A DNA stretch of 64,000 nt from Pusillimonas sp. UBA3987 (GTDB taxonomy: Bacteria; Pseudomonadota; Gammaproteobacteria; Burkholderiales; Burkholderiaceae_B): positions 202,798 to 266,797 of the forward strand of contig DGCD01000006.1 in assembly GCA_002384935.1 (NCBI GenBank), read 5' to 3'. This document shows positions 8,625 to 17,285 of the stretch, in pieces (position 1 is the first letter of the stretch; each line of letters starts with the position of its first letter). The notes beneath the pieces are model-generated. The model worked only from the letters and a program-made list of their open reading frames with translations. It had not been told where the DNA came from and made no database searches. Made by a program: the position numbers and the translations under genes.

Positions 8625-9794
8625 TCATGGTCGCAGGAACTTAACGCATATCCACACCAGAACCGACATAAACAAAGCGGCGGCAAGATTCACGGTTGTG
8701 CTGATATCAATGGTGGCACTGCCCATCATTGTTCCCAGGGCAATACCCACATAGATCGCCGACGAGTTCAGCGATACAACCATTGGGCCGTGGCTTGGGG
8801 CCGCATCAATCAGGCGTGCCTGTTGCGGCGGCGCCTGGCACCAGCTGGTTCCGCCCCACAGCAGCATAAGAAACCCGACCATAAGGTAAAGGGCTGCTCC
8901 CGTTAAACCGCCAATAAACAACATCAAGGCAAAACCCACTGCCATGAATGCGAATGCCCACAGTAAAACGGTGCGCGGGTCCCACCGGTCGACTGCGGCG
9001 CCACACACAATATTGCCCAATACGGCACCAATACCGTAAATAAGCAACATAATCGACATGTATGAGGCGCCGATACCAAAGTCATCCAGCACAACCAGCA
9101 CGAACGCGTAGGGCACGTAACACGCGGCCACGCCTAAAACCGTTACCGGCAAAATGAGCATGATTTTGCGATCTTTCAATAACGCCAGCCGTTTGCGCAG
9201 CGGCACGGCAGCACCGCCGGCCATCGGCGGTAAACGAAAGAAAACACCAATCGCCGCCAATACACCAACCGCCGCCACCATCAACAAAGCGCCTCGCCAC
9301 GAAAGTGCGTGACTGGCAAGGTTTCCCAACGGCACGCCAATCGCAGTCGCGATTGTCATACCGCCCACCACAACCGATAAAGCACGCCCGCGCGATTCCA
9401 GCGGTGCAAGCGAAGCCGCCATCGCAGCCGCGTTGGGTGTAAATGAGGCCGCGGCAGCAGCCGCGAAAATGCGACTGACCAGCAACATTTCAAAAGTGGG
9501 TGCCAGCGCCGCCGCAATGTCGGTTAAAACAAGCGCCAAAATGGCACCGATGAGCAATTTTCGTCGCTCAAAACGTACTGTCAGGGTCGCAAGTACTGGA
9601 GACAAAACCGCATAGCTTGCAGCAAAAACCGTTACGGCATATCCTGCCTGAGCTACGCTGACGCCCAGGTCTGCCGCCATATCGGGCAAGAAGGCGGAAA
9701 GAATGAATGCGTCGGTGCCAACAGCGAAAGTACCCAGCGCCAGAATGGCAACAGACCGCGCAATGTCGCTTTGCAAACCAAGCAGTTTCATCAT
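8625..9794 (-). CDS. MFS exporter, DHA1 (drug:H+ antiporter) type
   Basis: A 389-residue inner-membrane protein with about twelve hydrophobic helices. The N-terminal half shows the DHA1 pattern: an acidic first helix around GTDAFILSAFLPDMAADLGVS, a motif-A-like loop LTVRFERRKLLI between helices 2 and 3, and a motif-C-like GVPLGNLASHALSWRGA segment in helix 5. This resembles the arabinose/chloramphenicol exporter group of the major facilitator superfamily, so export of a drug, sugar or metabolite by proton antiport is likely; the substrate is not predictable. It is divergent from the autotransporter gene, and its start codon touches the -35 box of that gene's putative promoter. Confidence 0.85.
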   Translation of the reverse strand: MMKLLGLQSDIARSVAILALGTFAVGTDAFILSAFLPDMAADLGVSVAQAGYAVTVFAASYAVLSPVLATLTVRFERRKLLIGAILALVLTDIAAALAPTFEMLLVSRIFAAAAAASFTPNAAAMAASLAPLESRGRALSVVVGGMTIATAIGVPLGNLASHALSWRGALLMVAAVGVLAAIGVFFRLPPMAGGAAVPLRKRLALLKDRKIMLILPVTVLGVAACYVPYAFVLVVLDDFGIGASYMSIMLLIYGIGAVLGNIVCGAAVDRWDPRTVLLWAFAFMAVGFALMLFIGGLTGAALYLMVGFLMLLWGGTSWCQAPPQQARLIDAAPSHGPMVVSLNSSAIYVGIALGTMMGSATIDISTTVNLAAALFMSVLVWICVKFLRP

Positions 9795-9823
9795 TGAACC
9801 GTGTCTCTTGTACTATTTATAAT
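9794..9823 (+). promoter_or_regulatory. Putative sigma70 promoter of the autotransporter gene
   Basis: TTGAAC at 9794-9799 and a perfect TATAAT at 9818-9823, 18 bases apart, lie about 34 bases upstream of the ATG at 9857. The -35 box coincides with the first codon of the divergent MFS gene, so the two genes share this short control region. Confidence 0.55.
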
Positions 9824-9856
9824 CAGGCGACACTATACAAGAAGAAGCCAAAAACA

Positions 9857-12637
9857 ATGACAAGACCCACAACACGCCTTATACCCGTTGCTCTGGCAAC
9901 CATCGCGGCGCTGGCCTTCACACAGGCAAAAGCAGAAAACTTCGACACAGCAGAATATCGCCAGCAATACGGCCTGGGCATGATCAACGCAGCCCAGGCC
10001 TACCAGCAGGGTTTTACCGGGCAAGGCGTTCGCGTTGGCGTGATGGACTCGGGCATATTCAGTCTGCATCCGGAGTTCCAGGGGCGCATCGACGGCGGTT
10101 GGGACCTCTACAACAATCGTGCCATTACGCAAACCTGGGGCCTCGATCTTGAAGGCCACGGCACGCATGTATCGGGCATTATCGCCGCCGACCGCAACAA
10201 TATCGGCATGCATGGCGTTGCCTTCAATTCAAAAGTCGTCATGATCAGAATGGATGACGACGGCGTAGAGAGCGGTGAGGAAGAGGAAAGTTACGAGCAG
10301 GAAGACTTGCTGTTCGCCCGTGGATGGAACCGGGCTGCCACCTTCGACCTGCCCATACTGAATGCCAGCCTTGGCTACAACGACTGCGACCCCGACGACA
10401 CCGGCTCGCTGGCCGAACCATGCAATATCCTGGATTACGACAACGCCCAGAATATTGAAGAGCGCTACCCGCTCTCACTCGAGGGCCTGCGTGCATTAAC
10501 CGACGTCGGCACACTCATGGTGATCTCCACCGGCAATGAACAACAACCCAGCCCGGACATGCTGGCCGGGCTGCCGCACTATTTCGACGAATTCGAGGAT
10601 AACTGGATTGCCGTGGCAGCCCTGGCCGAAGATGGGCTGTTGGCAGGCTACTCAAACCACTGCGGCGTTGCTGCGCAGTGGTGTATTTCCGCCCCCGGTG
10701 GCGACTGGGACGAGGCACGAGGCATCTACTCGACCCAAACAGGAGGTGGCTATGTACGCATGTCCGGGACGTCGATGGCTGCGCCCCATGTTGCCGGTGC
10801 CGCAGCCCTGGTGAAAGAGGCATTCCCGTTCTTCCAGGCCTACCATTTGCAACAAACCCTGTTGACCACCGCAACTGATATTGGCACGGCAGGCGTTGAC
10901 AGCACCTACGGGTGGGGGGCACTCAATGTCGGCAAGGCAGTAAAAGGGCCAGGGGCCTTCACGGATGACTTTGCGATCGATACGCTGGGATACGACACGA
11001 CCTTTTCAAACGACATCGGCGGCAATGGCAAGTTAATTAAACTGGGCCAGGGATCGATCACGCTCACCGGCAGCAACGGCTACCAGGGCGGCACTGAAAT
11101 TGTTGGCGGAAAAGTGGTCATGAATGGGATTCAATCCTCAACCACGACCGTACAAGGCGCCGGCACACTGGGTGGCACAGGCTCCATTCAAGACGTGCAC
11201 AACTATGGGGTGGTGGCGCCGGGTAACTCTATCGGCACCTTGAAGATCTTTGGCGACTACACAGCCTACCCGGGTTCACGTCTGGAAATTGAGGTAAACG
11301 GAAACAATGCAACCGATGTGCTGCAGGTAACCGGCAACGTTCAACTGGATGGCACGCTGGCACTGGAAGGCGGGCCATTCCGACAGGGAATTGACTACAA
11401 CTTCCTGGCGGTCATGGGCGGAGCGGTCAGCGGCAATTTTGCCGATATTGATACCGACCTGGTATTTCTCTCGCCCAACCTGCGCGTAAACAACAGCGGC
11501 GCCATTCTGGAAGTACAACGCAACAGCGTGCCGTTTTCACGTTATTTGACATCATCAAACCAGATTGCCGTCACCAACGCACTGGACACACTTTCCAACA
11601 GCCCGCCGGCGGCCATGGGAACCATTTTCGACGAACTGCTCAATTCCACACCGGGTTCGGTCGCGGGCATTGCAGGCTCGCTTTCCGGGGAAGCCCATGC
11701 CAGCGTCCAAAGCACCCTTTTGCAATCGGCGTATCAAAGAACCGGCAGGTTATCTGAACGCATCGGCAGTGCCCAGGATATGGCAGCGGCTTCGTCTGCG
11801 TACCCGTTGTGGGTTAGCGTGGACAACCAGTGGCAGACGATGAACGGACGCAACGGCACCGCCGACACCCGGTACCGGGATCACGGATTCACCCTGGGCG
11901 GTGATTTTGCCATTGGCCCCGACTGGCGCGCGGGCCTGGCATTGGGCTACAGCGATGGCCGCATCGAAACAGACGACCTCCAAACAAGCACGGATGCCGA
12001 CAATTACGTTGTCTCGCTCTACTCCGGGAAAAGTTGGCGCAATGGTCACAGCCGATTGAATCTGCTGGTCGGCGCAAGCCTTTCCCGCCATAACCTTGAT
12101 GCGCAACGCACTGTCAGTACCGGTGGCGTACAAACCTTAACAACCGATTACCACGGTTACGGCCGGCAAGTCTTTGCTGAACTGGGTTACGCATTTGCGG
12201 TTACGCCAACCAGTATGCTTGAACCTTATGCATCGGTGGCCTGGTCATCCCTGAAGACCCAGGGCTTTACCGAGTCGGGCGGCGCTGCAGCCCTGGCTGC
12301 CAAAAGCCAAACCGACAACGTAGGCACCATGACGCTGGGCATTCGCGGGTTAACACACGTTGACGTTGGCAAGACGCAAGCACGGCTGCGCGCAGGATTG
12401 GGATGGCGCTACGCTGCCGGTGACCTGGCGCCCAAACGCCGAATGCAATTTGTTGCCGCTCCGGCTGCCGCGTACACCGTCGAAGGTGTCGCACTTGCAC
12501 GCAACGCCCTGGTAGTGGAACTGGGGGCCGAAGTGGATCTTGGCCGCTACAGTGCGCTGGGTGTGTCGTACGGCGGGCAGTTCGGCGATGGCACCTCAAA
12601 CAGCACGGGGTCCGTTAATTTAAGGGTGAGATTCTAG
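9857..12637 (+). CDS. S8 (subtilisin-like) serine protease autotransporter
   Basis: A 926-residue type Va secreted protease. The ATG at 9857 is preferred over an upstream in-frame start because a normal signal peptide (about 25 residues, ending QAKA-EN) follows it. The passenger has the subtilase triad: Asp64 in VMDSG, His101 in GHGTHV and Ser306 in SGTSMAAPH, with oxyanion Asn227 in STGNE. After the protease domain (to about residue 350) comes the passenger-associated repeat with LTGSNGYQGGT and VVAPGNSIGTL, then a linker. A C-terminal beta-barrel of some 270 residues ends in RVRF, a usual outer-membrane terminal aromatic signature. It probably acts at the cell surface on host or self proteins. 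An acidic insert, rich in Glu and Asp, sits near residues 133-150. Confidence 0.93.
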   Translation: MTRPTTRLIPVALATIAALAFTQAKAENFDTAEYRQQYGLGMINAAQAYQQGFTGQGVRVGVMDSGIFSLHPEFQGRIDGGWDLYNNRAITQTWGLDLEGHGTHVSGIIAADRNNIGMHGVAFNSKVVMIRMDDDGVESGEEEESYEQEDLLFARGWNRAATFDLPILNASLGYNDCDPDDTGSLAEPCNILDYDNAQNIEERYPLSLEGLRALTDVGTLMVISTGNEQQPSPDMLAGLPHYFDEFEDNWIAVAALAEDGLLAGYSNHCGVAAQWCISAPGGDWDEARGIYSTQTGGGYVRMSGTSMAAPHVAGAAALVKEAFPFFQAYHLQQTLLTTATDIGTAGVDSTYGWGALNVGKAVKGPGAFTDDFAIDTLGYDTTFSNDIGGNGKLIKLGQGSITLTGSNGYQGGTEIVGGKVVMNGIQSSTTTVQGAGTLGGTGSIQDVHNYGVVAPGNSIGTLKIFGDYTAYPGSRLEIEVNGNNATDVLQVTGNVQLDGTLALEGGPFRQGIDYNFLAVMGGAVSGNFADIDTDLVFLSPNLRVNNSGAILEVQRNSVPFSRYLTSSNQIAVTNALDTLSNSPPAAMGTIFDELLNSTPGSVAGIAGSLSGEAHASVQSTLLQSAYQRTGRLSERIGSAQDMAAASSAYPLWVSVDNQWQTMNGRNGTADTRYRDHGFTLGGDFAIGPDWRAGLALGYSDGRIETDDLQTSTDADNYVVSLYSGKSWRNGHSRLNLLVGASLSRHNLDAQRTVSTGGVQTLTTDYHGYGRQVFAELGYAFAVTPTSMLEPYASVAWSSLKTQGFTESGGAAALAAKSQTDNVGTMTLGIRGLTHVDVGKTQARLRAGLGWRYAAGDLAPKRRMQFVAAPAAAYTVEGVALARNALVVELGAEVDLGRYSALGVSYGGQFGDGTSNSTGSVNLRVRF

Positions 12638-12656
12638 CGAATGAGCCGGCCGGCAA

Positions 12657-13544
12657 TCAGTCGTAGTTGAATTGCCGCACCAGCTTGAGGAAAGCATGCA
12701 GAATCGGCGAGGTGTCGTCCCGCCGATACATGCAGCTGAGTTCAATGTCTTTTAGGGTTTCCGAGCGCAATGGCCGGTACACCACATTGGGCAGATTCAG
12801 CGTTTGGGCCGACTGCGTGGTAATGCACACCCCGAAACCGCTTGCGACCATCGCAATACACGTGACGATGTCGTCGGTTGCCTGCTCAACCTTGAACTTC
12901 AAACCTTCAATCCGGAACGCGGCGGCGATTTCCTCGCCCAAACCGTGCATGGGCGCATTCGGATAGACAACCAGTGGTTCATTGTCCAGATCGGCCAGGG
13001 TAATGTAGGTCCGCTTGCACAGCGGATGCCCTTTATACAACCCCACCAGAAAAGGCTCACGCAATACGATTTCCACTGCCAGGTCGTCTTCGTCGGGCAC
13101 CAGACGGTTGAACCCGATCGTAATGCGCCGCTCACGCAACGCCTCCAACTGCTGGGCCTTGGTCATGTTGTAAAGTGCAACCTTAACCTTGGGACGGCGT
13201 TGACGGAACTCACTCAGGATGCGCGGAATGGCATTGAGCACGCCCGAGCTGAAAAACGCAACATCAAGACGCCCGATATAACCCTGTTCCGCCAGTTGCG
13301 CACGCTCCTCGGCGCGACGACTCAGCGCCAATACGTTGGGCACCTCTTCAAGCAGCGCGCGACCCGACTCTGTCAGTTCGGCCCCTTTTGGCGTACGTGT
13401 AAACAGTGTCACGCCCAGTTCTTCTTCCAGTGCCTTGATATGTCGCGTAAGAGGCGGCTGCGTAATATGCAGTTTGGCCGCGGCCCGGCCGAAATTCTGT
13501 TCCTGCGCCAACATTAAAAAGTAGCGCATCTGCTTCAGATCCAT
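12657..13544 (-). CDS. LysR-type transcriptional regulator of the adjacent catabolic operon
   Basis: A 295-residue LysR regulator. The start at 13544 (MDLKQMRYF) is chosen because the winged-helix domain begins there and AGAGGG precedes it; 31 further in-frame residues upstream are unlike the family. The helix-turn-helix reads AAAKLHITQPPLTRHIKALE, followed by a linker helix and a periplasmic-binding-like effector domain. The style is that of the CatR/BenM group regulating aromatic catabolism. It is divergent from the intradiol dioxygenase gene, which it probably activates when bound to a pathway intermediate, and the intergenic region contains a T-N11-A box. Confidence 0.9.
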   Translation of the reverse strand: MDLKQMRYFLMLAQEQNFGRAAAKLHITQPPLTRHIKALEEELGVTLFTRTPKGAELTESGRALLEEVPNVLALSRRAEERAQLAEQGYIGRLDVAFFSSGVLNAIPRILSEFRQRRPKVKVALYNMTKAQQLEALRERRITIGFNRLVPDEDDLAVEIVLREPFLVGLYKGHPLCKRTYITLADLDNEPLVVYPNAPMHGLGEEIAAAFRIEGLKFKVEQATDDIVTCIAMVASGFGVCITTQSAQTLNLPNVVYRPLRSETLKDIELSCMYRRDDTSPILHAFLKLVRQFNYD

Positions 13545-13580
13545 GCGACCACCCTCTTGATATTTATAATACCCATAATC

Positions 13581-13595
13581 ATACCGAAAAGGTAT
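13581..13595. promoter_or_regulatory. Putative LysR-box (T-N11-A inverted repeat)
   Basis: ATACC and GGTAT form a perfect 5-base inverted repeat around a 5-base spacer, with T and A 11 bases apart as in LysR recognition sites. It lies 37 bases above the regulator start and 97 bases above the dioxygenase start, the usual place for a site that both autorepresses and activates. Confidence 0.55.
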
Positions 13596-13691
13596 TAAAT
13601 ATTGATAATTTAGTATTGGACGATATGACGCATTCAATGCGAATATTGGAAGTTAGCCTACTTGACATTGATACGCTATTCCCGATGCGCC

Positions 13692-14636
13692 ATGATCATT
13701 AAAGACCAAAACGACATTACCAAGGCAGTATTGGCGGAAATTGCCCGTGCGCCCAGCCCTCGCTTCAGGGAAATCATGTCGGCTGCCGTGACGCATTTGC
13801 ATGGTTTTGCCCGCGACGCCCAATTGACCGAAGCCGAGTTTCACCAAATGTGCCAGTACATTGCACGGCTGGGCCAGCTTACAACACCTTCGCACAACGA
13901 AGTGGTACTGGCATGCGGCTCGCTGGGTTTGTCGTCGCTGGTTTGCCTGCTGAATAATGGCGAAAACGGGCAAACCGAAACAACAGCCAATTTAATGGGC
14001 CCATTCTGGCGACTCAATTCCCCGGCAACGGAAAATGGCGGCTCTATTGTCCGTTCACCCACCCCCGGAGACCCTATTTTCGTGGAAGCCTGGGTAAAAG
14101 ACAAAAAGGGCAACCCTGTCTCACAAGCAACCGTCGATGTATGGCATACGTCGGCCGACGGCTTCTACGAAAATCAGGATCCCGAGCAAGCCGAAATGAA
14201 TTTGCGCGGCCAGTTTACAACCGACGAGAACGGCTATCTTGCGTTTCGCAGCGTGAAGCCCGCCGGCTACCCTATTCCTGTCTCGGGGCCGGTTGGAGAA
14301 CTGCTTCAAGCACAAGGGCGCCACAACATGCGCCCTGCACACATTCACTTCATGGTGTTCAAAGAAGGCTTCAAAACACAGTTTTCCCAGGTCTATTCAA
14401 GCGATGACCCGAACGTCGATACCGATGCCCAATTTGGCGTTACCCAGGCGCTTCTTGGCGAGTACGTCAAACACGAGGGCAACGCCCCCAGCGCCGATAT
14501 CGAAGGCGTGTGGTACTCATTGCAATGCGAGTTTGTCATTGAGCCCGGCAAAGCAACGTTACCCAGGCCGCCCATTACAGAAAAAACCCATGCGCCCCGG
14601 CCCGAACGGGTCGTACTTGAACGCGCACCCGATTAA
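13692..14636 (+). CDS. Intradiol ring-cleavage dioxygenase (hydroxyquinol/catechol 1,2-dioxygenase type)
   Basis: A 314-residue non-haem Fe(III) intradiol dioxygenase. The N-terminal helical dimerisation domain occupies about 1-100 and the catalytic beta-sandwich the rest. The four iron ligands are visible: Tyr159 in DGFYE, Tyr193 in AGYPIP, and His217 and His219 in RPAHIHF. LMGPFW and SYPIP-like segments place it nearest hydroxyquinol 1,2-dioxygenases. However, the genes behind it do not process a maleylacetate product but 4-oxalocrotonate. Intradiol cleavage of pyrogallol would give 2-hydroxymuconate, the enol of 4-oxalocrotonate, so pyrogallol 1,2-dioxygenase activity is the best contextual guess. 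The start at 13692 is taken; an ATG-less extension to 13662 adds only ten residues. Confidence 0.88.
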   Translation: MIIKDQNDITKAVLAEIARAPSPRFREIMSAAVTHLHGFARDAQLTEAEFHQMCQYIARLGQLTTPSHNEVVLACGSLGLSSLVCLLNNGENGQTETTANLMGPFWRLNSPATENGGSIVRSPTPGDPIFVEAWVKDKKGNPVSQATVDVWHTSADGFYENQDPEQAEMNLRGQFTTDENGYLAFRSVKPAGYPIPVSGPVGELLQAQGRHNMRPAHIHFMVFKEGFKTQFSQVYSSDDPNVDTDAQFGVTQALLGEYVKHEGNAPSADIEGVWYSLQCEFVIEPGKATLPRPPITEKTHAPRPERVVLERAPD

Positions 14637-14678
14637 ACTGCATTCCATCTACTTACGTTTATCTGAAAGGATCCTTAG

Positions 14679-15485
14679 ATGACGCCTGATCAAATTAAAA
14701 CCGCCGCTGCCGCATTGCGCCAGGCTGCCGAAACCGGCCAAGCCATCGGTGCCTTGCGCAACGACTACCCTGAACTGACGATTGAATCGGCCTACGCCAT
14801 TCAACAAATCAACACCGACCACCGCCTCAAACAGGGCCGCCGGCGCATCGGCTGCAAAATCGGCCTCACATCCCCGGCGGTTCAAAAGCAACTTGGCGTC
14901 GACCAACCCGACTTCGGCATGCTGTTCGACGACATGGGCTACGGCGATGGCGAACCCATCCCTTTTTCTGCGCTGATGCAGCCCAAGGTGGAAGCAGAAA
15001 TTGCCTTTGTGCTCAAGAAAAACCTCGACATGCCCAACCCCACCCAGGTTGATGTCATGCAGGCAATCGACTACGCACTGCCGGCTATCGAGATCGTAGG
15101 CAGCCGCATCGCCAATTGGGACATCCGCATTACCGACACCATTGCCGACAACGCTTCATCATCAACCTACGTACTCGGTACAACACCGCGCAAGCTCAAC
15201 GAATTCGACGTGCGCCTGTGCGGCATGGCCATGATGAAAAACGGCGAACCTGTTTCGGTGGGTGCTGGCGCAGCGTGCCTGGGCAACCCGATTAATGCCG
15301 TGGTCTGGCTGGCTCGCACGCTTTCCCGACTGGGCACGCCTTTGCAGGCAGGCGAACTTGTTCTATCCGGCGCGCTGGGCCCCATGGCCCCCGTCAATCC
15401 GGGCGAAATCTTTGAAGCCCGAATCAATAGCCTGGGTAATGTCCGGGCAGTTTTTGAGCCAGACACCACGAAGGAAGAAAAATGA
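14679..15485 (+). CDS. dmpE: 2-oxopent-4-enoate hydratase
   Basis: A 268-residue member of the hydratase/decarboxylase family; hydrates 2-hydroxypenta-2,4-dienoate to 4-hydroxy-2-oxovalerate. Family landmarks are GCKIGLTS, the metal-binding glutamates in KVEAEIAFVL and AIEIVGSRI, and DNASSSTYVLG. It is paired with the related decarboxylase immediately downstream, with which it overlaps by four bases (ATGA at 15482-15485); in meta-cleavage pathways these two enzymes form a complex so that the unstable dienol is passed on directly. Distinguishing hydratase from decarboxylase rests on similarity to the DmpE/MhpD type and the presence of both paralogues side by side. Confidence 0.85.
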   Translation: MTPDQIKTAAAALRQAAETGQAIGALRNDYPELTIESAYAIQQINTDHRLKQGRRRIGCKIGLTSPAVQKQLGVDQPDFGMLFDDMGYGDGEPIPFSALMQPKVEAEIAFVLKKNLDMPNPTQVDVMQAIDYALPAIEIVGSRIANWDIRITDTIADNASSSTYVLGTTPRKLNEFDVRLCGMAMMKNGEPVSVGAGAACLGNPINAVVWLARTLSRLGTPLQAGELVLSGALGPMAPVNPGEIFEARINSLGNVRAVFEPDTTKEEK

Positions 15486-16249
15486 AGTCCATAGCTGAAT
15501 ACGCAGAACTTCTGGATGAAGCCGCTCGACTGGGCAATGAAGTGCCCCAGTTCGACACCGATAACAAACTCTCGCTGGACGACGCCTACGCGATTCAGAA
15601 AGCCTCTATTGAGCGACGCCTGAATCGTGGTGAGCGACGTGTCGGCGTGAAAATGGGCTTTACCAGCCGCGCAAAAATGATTCAAATGGGTTTGTCAGAC
15701 GTTATCTGGGGACGTTTGACCGATGCAATGCAAGTTGAAGAAGGCGGCAGCATCGAGCTCAATGGTTACGTGCATCCCCGTGCAGAACCCGAACTGGCTT
15801 TTCTGCTGAAGCGCCCGCTAACCGGCGACGTCACCGGGCCTGAAGCCCTGGCCGCCGTTGAGGCCATTGCACCTGCCATCGAAATCATCGACTCACGCTA
15901 TAAAGACTTCAAGTTCACATTGCCCGAAGTCATTGCCGACAACGCCTCGTCGAGCAGTTTTGTGATTGGCGCCTGGCACGACCCCAGAACTGATTTCAGC
16001 AATCTGGGCCTTACTTTAAGCATGAATGGCAAAACCGTTCAAGTGGGCTCAACCGCCGCGCTATTGGGCAACCCCTTGCGATCACTGGTTGCCGCGGCAC
16101 GCGTAGCCGCGCAAGCCGGTGAACCTCTGCAGGCCGGCTGGATCGTGATGGCCGGCGGTGCAACACCGGCTGAATGGATCAAACCGGGCCAGTATGTTTC
16201 GGTCCAAATGGAAGGGTTGGGAGAATGCGGTTTCCACGCAAAGGACTAA
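15482..16249 (+). CDS. dmpH: 4-oxalocrotonate decarboxylase
   Basis: A 255-residue paralogue of the preceding gene, of the DmpH/XylI/NahK type, which decarboxylates 2-oxohex-3-enedioate (4-oxalocrotonate) to 2-hydroxypenta-2,4-dienoate with Mg2+. It shows GVKMGFTSRAK, the metal glutamates in RAEPELAFLL and AIEIIDSRY, and DNASSSSFVIG. Its substrate has two carboxylates, which matters for the pathway: the ring-cleavage step must deliver a 2-hydroxymuconate-type diacid. No 4-oxalocrotonate tautomerase or hydroxymuconic-semialdehyde dehydrogenase gene lies in this operon. After it comes a 76-base gap with a small GC-rich hairpin (arms 16268-16272 and 16278-16282). Confidence 0.85.
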   Translation: MKSIAEYAELLDEAARLGNEVPQFDTDNKLSLDDAYAIQKASIERRLNRGERRVGVKMGFTSRAKMIQMGLSDVIWGRLTDAMQVEEGGSIELNGYVHPRAEPELAFLLKRPLTGDVTGPEALAAVEAIAPAIEIIDSRYKDFKFTLPEVIADNASSSSFVIGAWHDPRTDFSNLGLTLSMNGKTVQVGSTAALLGNPLRSLVAAARVAAQAGEPLQAGWIVMAGGATPAEWIKPGQYVSVQMEGLGECGFHAKD

Positions 16250-16325
16250 CGCACCTGCCCTGGCCGGGGGGCACAACGCCCCAACGGCCTTCGACTAGTT
16301 TTTACGACTCCTGAAGGAGCACACC

Positions 16326-17285
16326 ATGACACAGAAAATCAAAGCCGCCATTATCGGCTCAGGCAATATCGGCACCGACCTCATGATTAAAATCATGCGC
16401 AACAGCCCTATTCTTGAAATGGGCGCCATGGTTGGGATCGACCCGAAATCCGACGGCCTGGCCCGTGCCGAGCGCCTGGGGGTAGCTACGACCGCCGAGG
16501 GGATCGAGGGCCTGGTCAAGCTCGACGTCTTCAAGGATATCGATGTGGTCTTCGATGCCACATCGGCCGGTGCCCACAAGCACCACAACGAAATTTTGCA
16601 AAAGCACGGCATCCAGGTCATCGATCTGACCCCTGCCGCAATCGGCCCGTTTGTCATTCCCGCGCTGAATCTGGAAGCCGAGAATGCCAGCAACATGAAT
16701 ATGGTGACCTGCGGTGGCCAGGCCACCATTCCCATAGTAGGCGCGGTGTCGCAAGTGGCTAAAGTGCACTACGCTGAAATTGTCGCCTCTATTTCCAGCA
16801 AGTCGGCAGGGCCGGGCACGCGCGCCAATATCGACGAGTTCACTGAAACCACCCGCGACGCCATTGAAAAACTGGGTGGTGCCGAACGCGGCAAGGCCAT
16901 TATTATCCTGAATCCCGCTGAGCCCCCACTGATCATGCGCGACACCGTCTTCGTGCTGTCCGAGCCTGCCGACCAGAAGAAGGTGGAAGAAAGTATCGAG
17001 AAAATGGTGGCCAAGGTGCAGTCGTATGTCCCGGGTTATCGCCTCAAGCAGAAGGTGCAGTTCGATGTCGTCGACGAATCGGCTCCCATGAATGTGCCGG
17101 GAATCGGCCCGCGCCACGGCCTGAAGATTGCCGTATATCTGGAAGTGGAAGGTGCCGCGCATTATTTGCCTGCATACGCCGGCAACCTCGACATCATGAC
17201 TTCGGCAGCACTGGCCTGCGGCGACATGATGGCGCGCCGGCGCCTTGAAGCCGGAATGTCAAGAACACAGAAGGAAGTGGTGTAA
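16326..17285 (+). CDS. dmpF: Acetaldehyde dehydrogenase (acylating)
   Basis: A 319-residue CoA-dependent dehydrogenase converting acetaldehyde, NAD+ and CoA to acetyl-CoA. An N-terminal Rossmann motif IGSGNIGTDL, the catalytic cysteine in MVTCGGQAT (about residue 127) and a RANIDEFTETT segment fit the DmpF/MhpF/BphJ family. A strong ribosome site (GAAGGAG) precedes the ATG. Its stop overlaps the aldolase start by one base (TAATG), typical for the channelling aldolase-dehydrogenase complex in which acetaldehyde passes internally between the subunits. Confidence 0.95.
   Translation: MTQKIKAAIIGSGNIGTDLMIKIMRNSPILEMGAMVGIDPKSDGLARAERLGVATTAEGIEGLVKLDVFKDIDVVFDATSAGAHKHHNEILQKHGIQVIDLTPAAIGPFVIPALNLEAENASNMNMVTCGGQATIPIVGAVSQVAKVHYAEIVASISSKSAGPGTRANIDEFTETTRDAIEKLGGAERGKAIIILNPAEPPLIMRDTVFVLSEPADQKKVEESIEKMVAKVQSYVPGYRLKQKVQFDVVDESAPMNVPGIGPRHGLKIAVYLEVEGAAHYLPAYAGNLDIMTSAALACGDMMARRRLEAGMSRTQKEVV

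Noticed and set aside
8585..8640. Terminator between ppc and the MFS gene
   Set aside because: Only a short weak stem (TGAAC/GTTCA) is present and no T-run follows.
12804..13517. 237-codon open frame antisense to the LysR gene
   Set aside because: The LysR protein on the other strand is intact and family-typical; this frame has no recognisable features.
16359..17162. 267-codon open frame antisense to the acetaldehyde dehydrogenase gene
   Set aside because: The sense gene is a clear enzyme with its catalytic cysteine; the His-rich antisense product is a codon-bias artefact.
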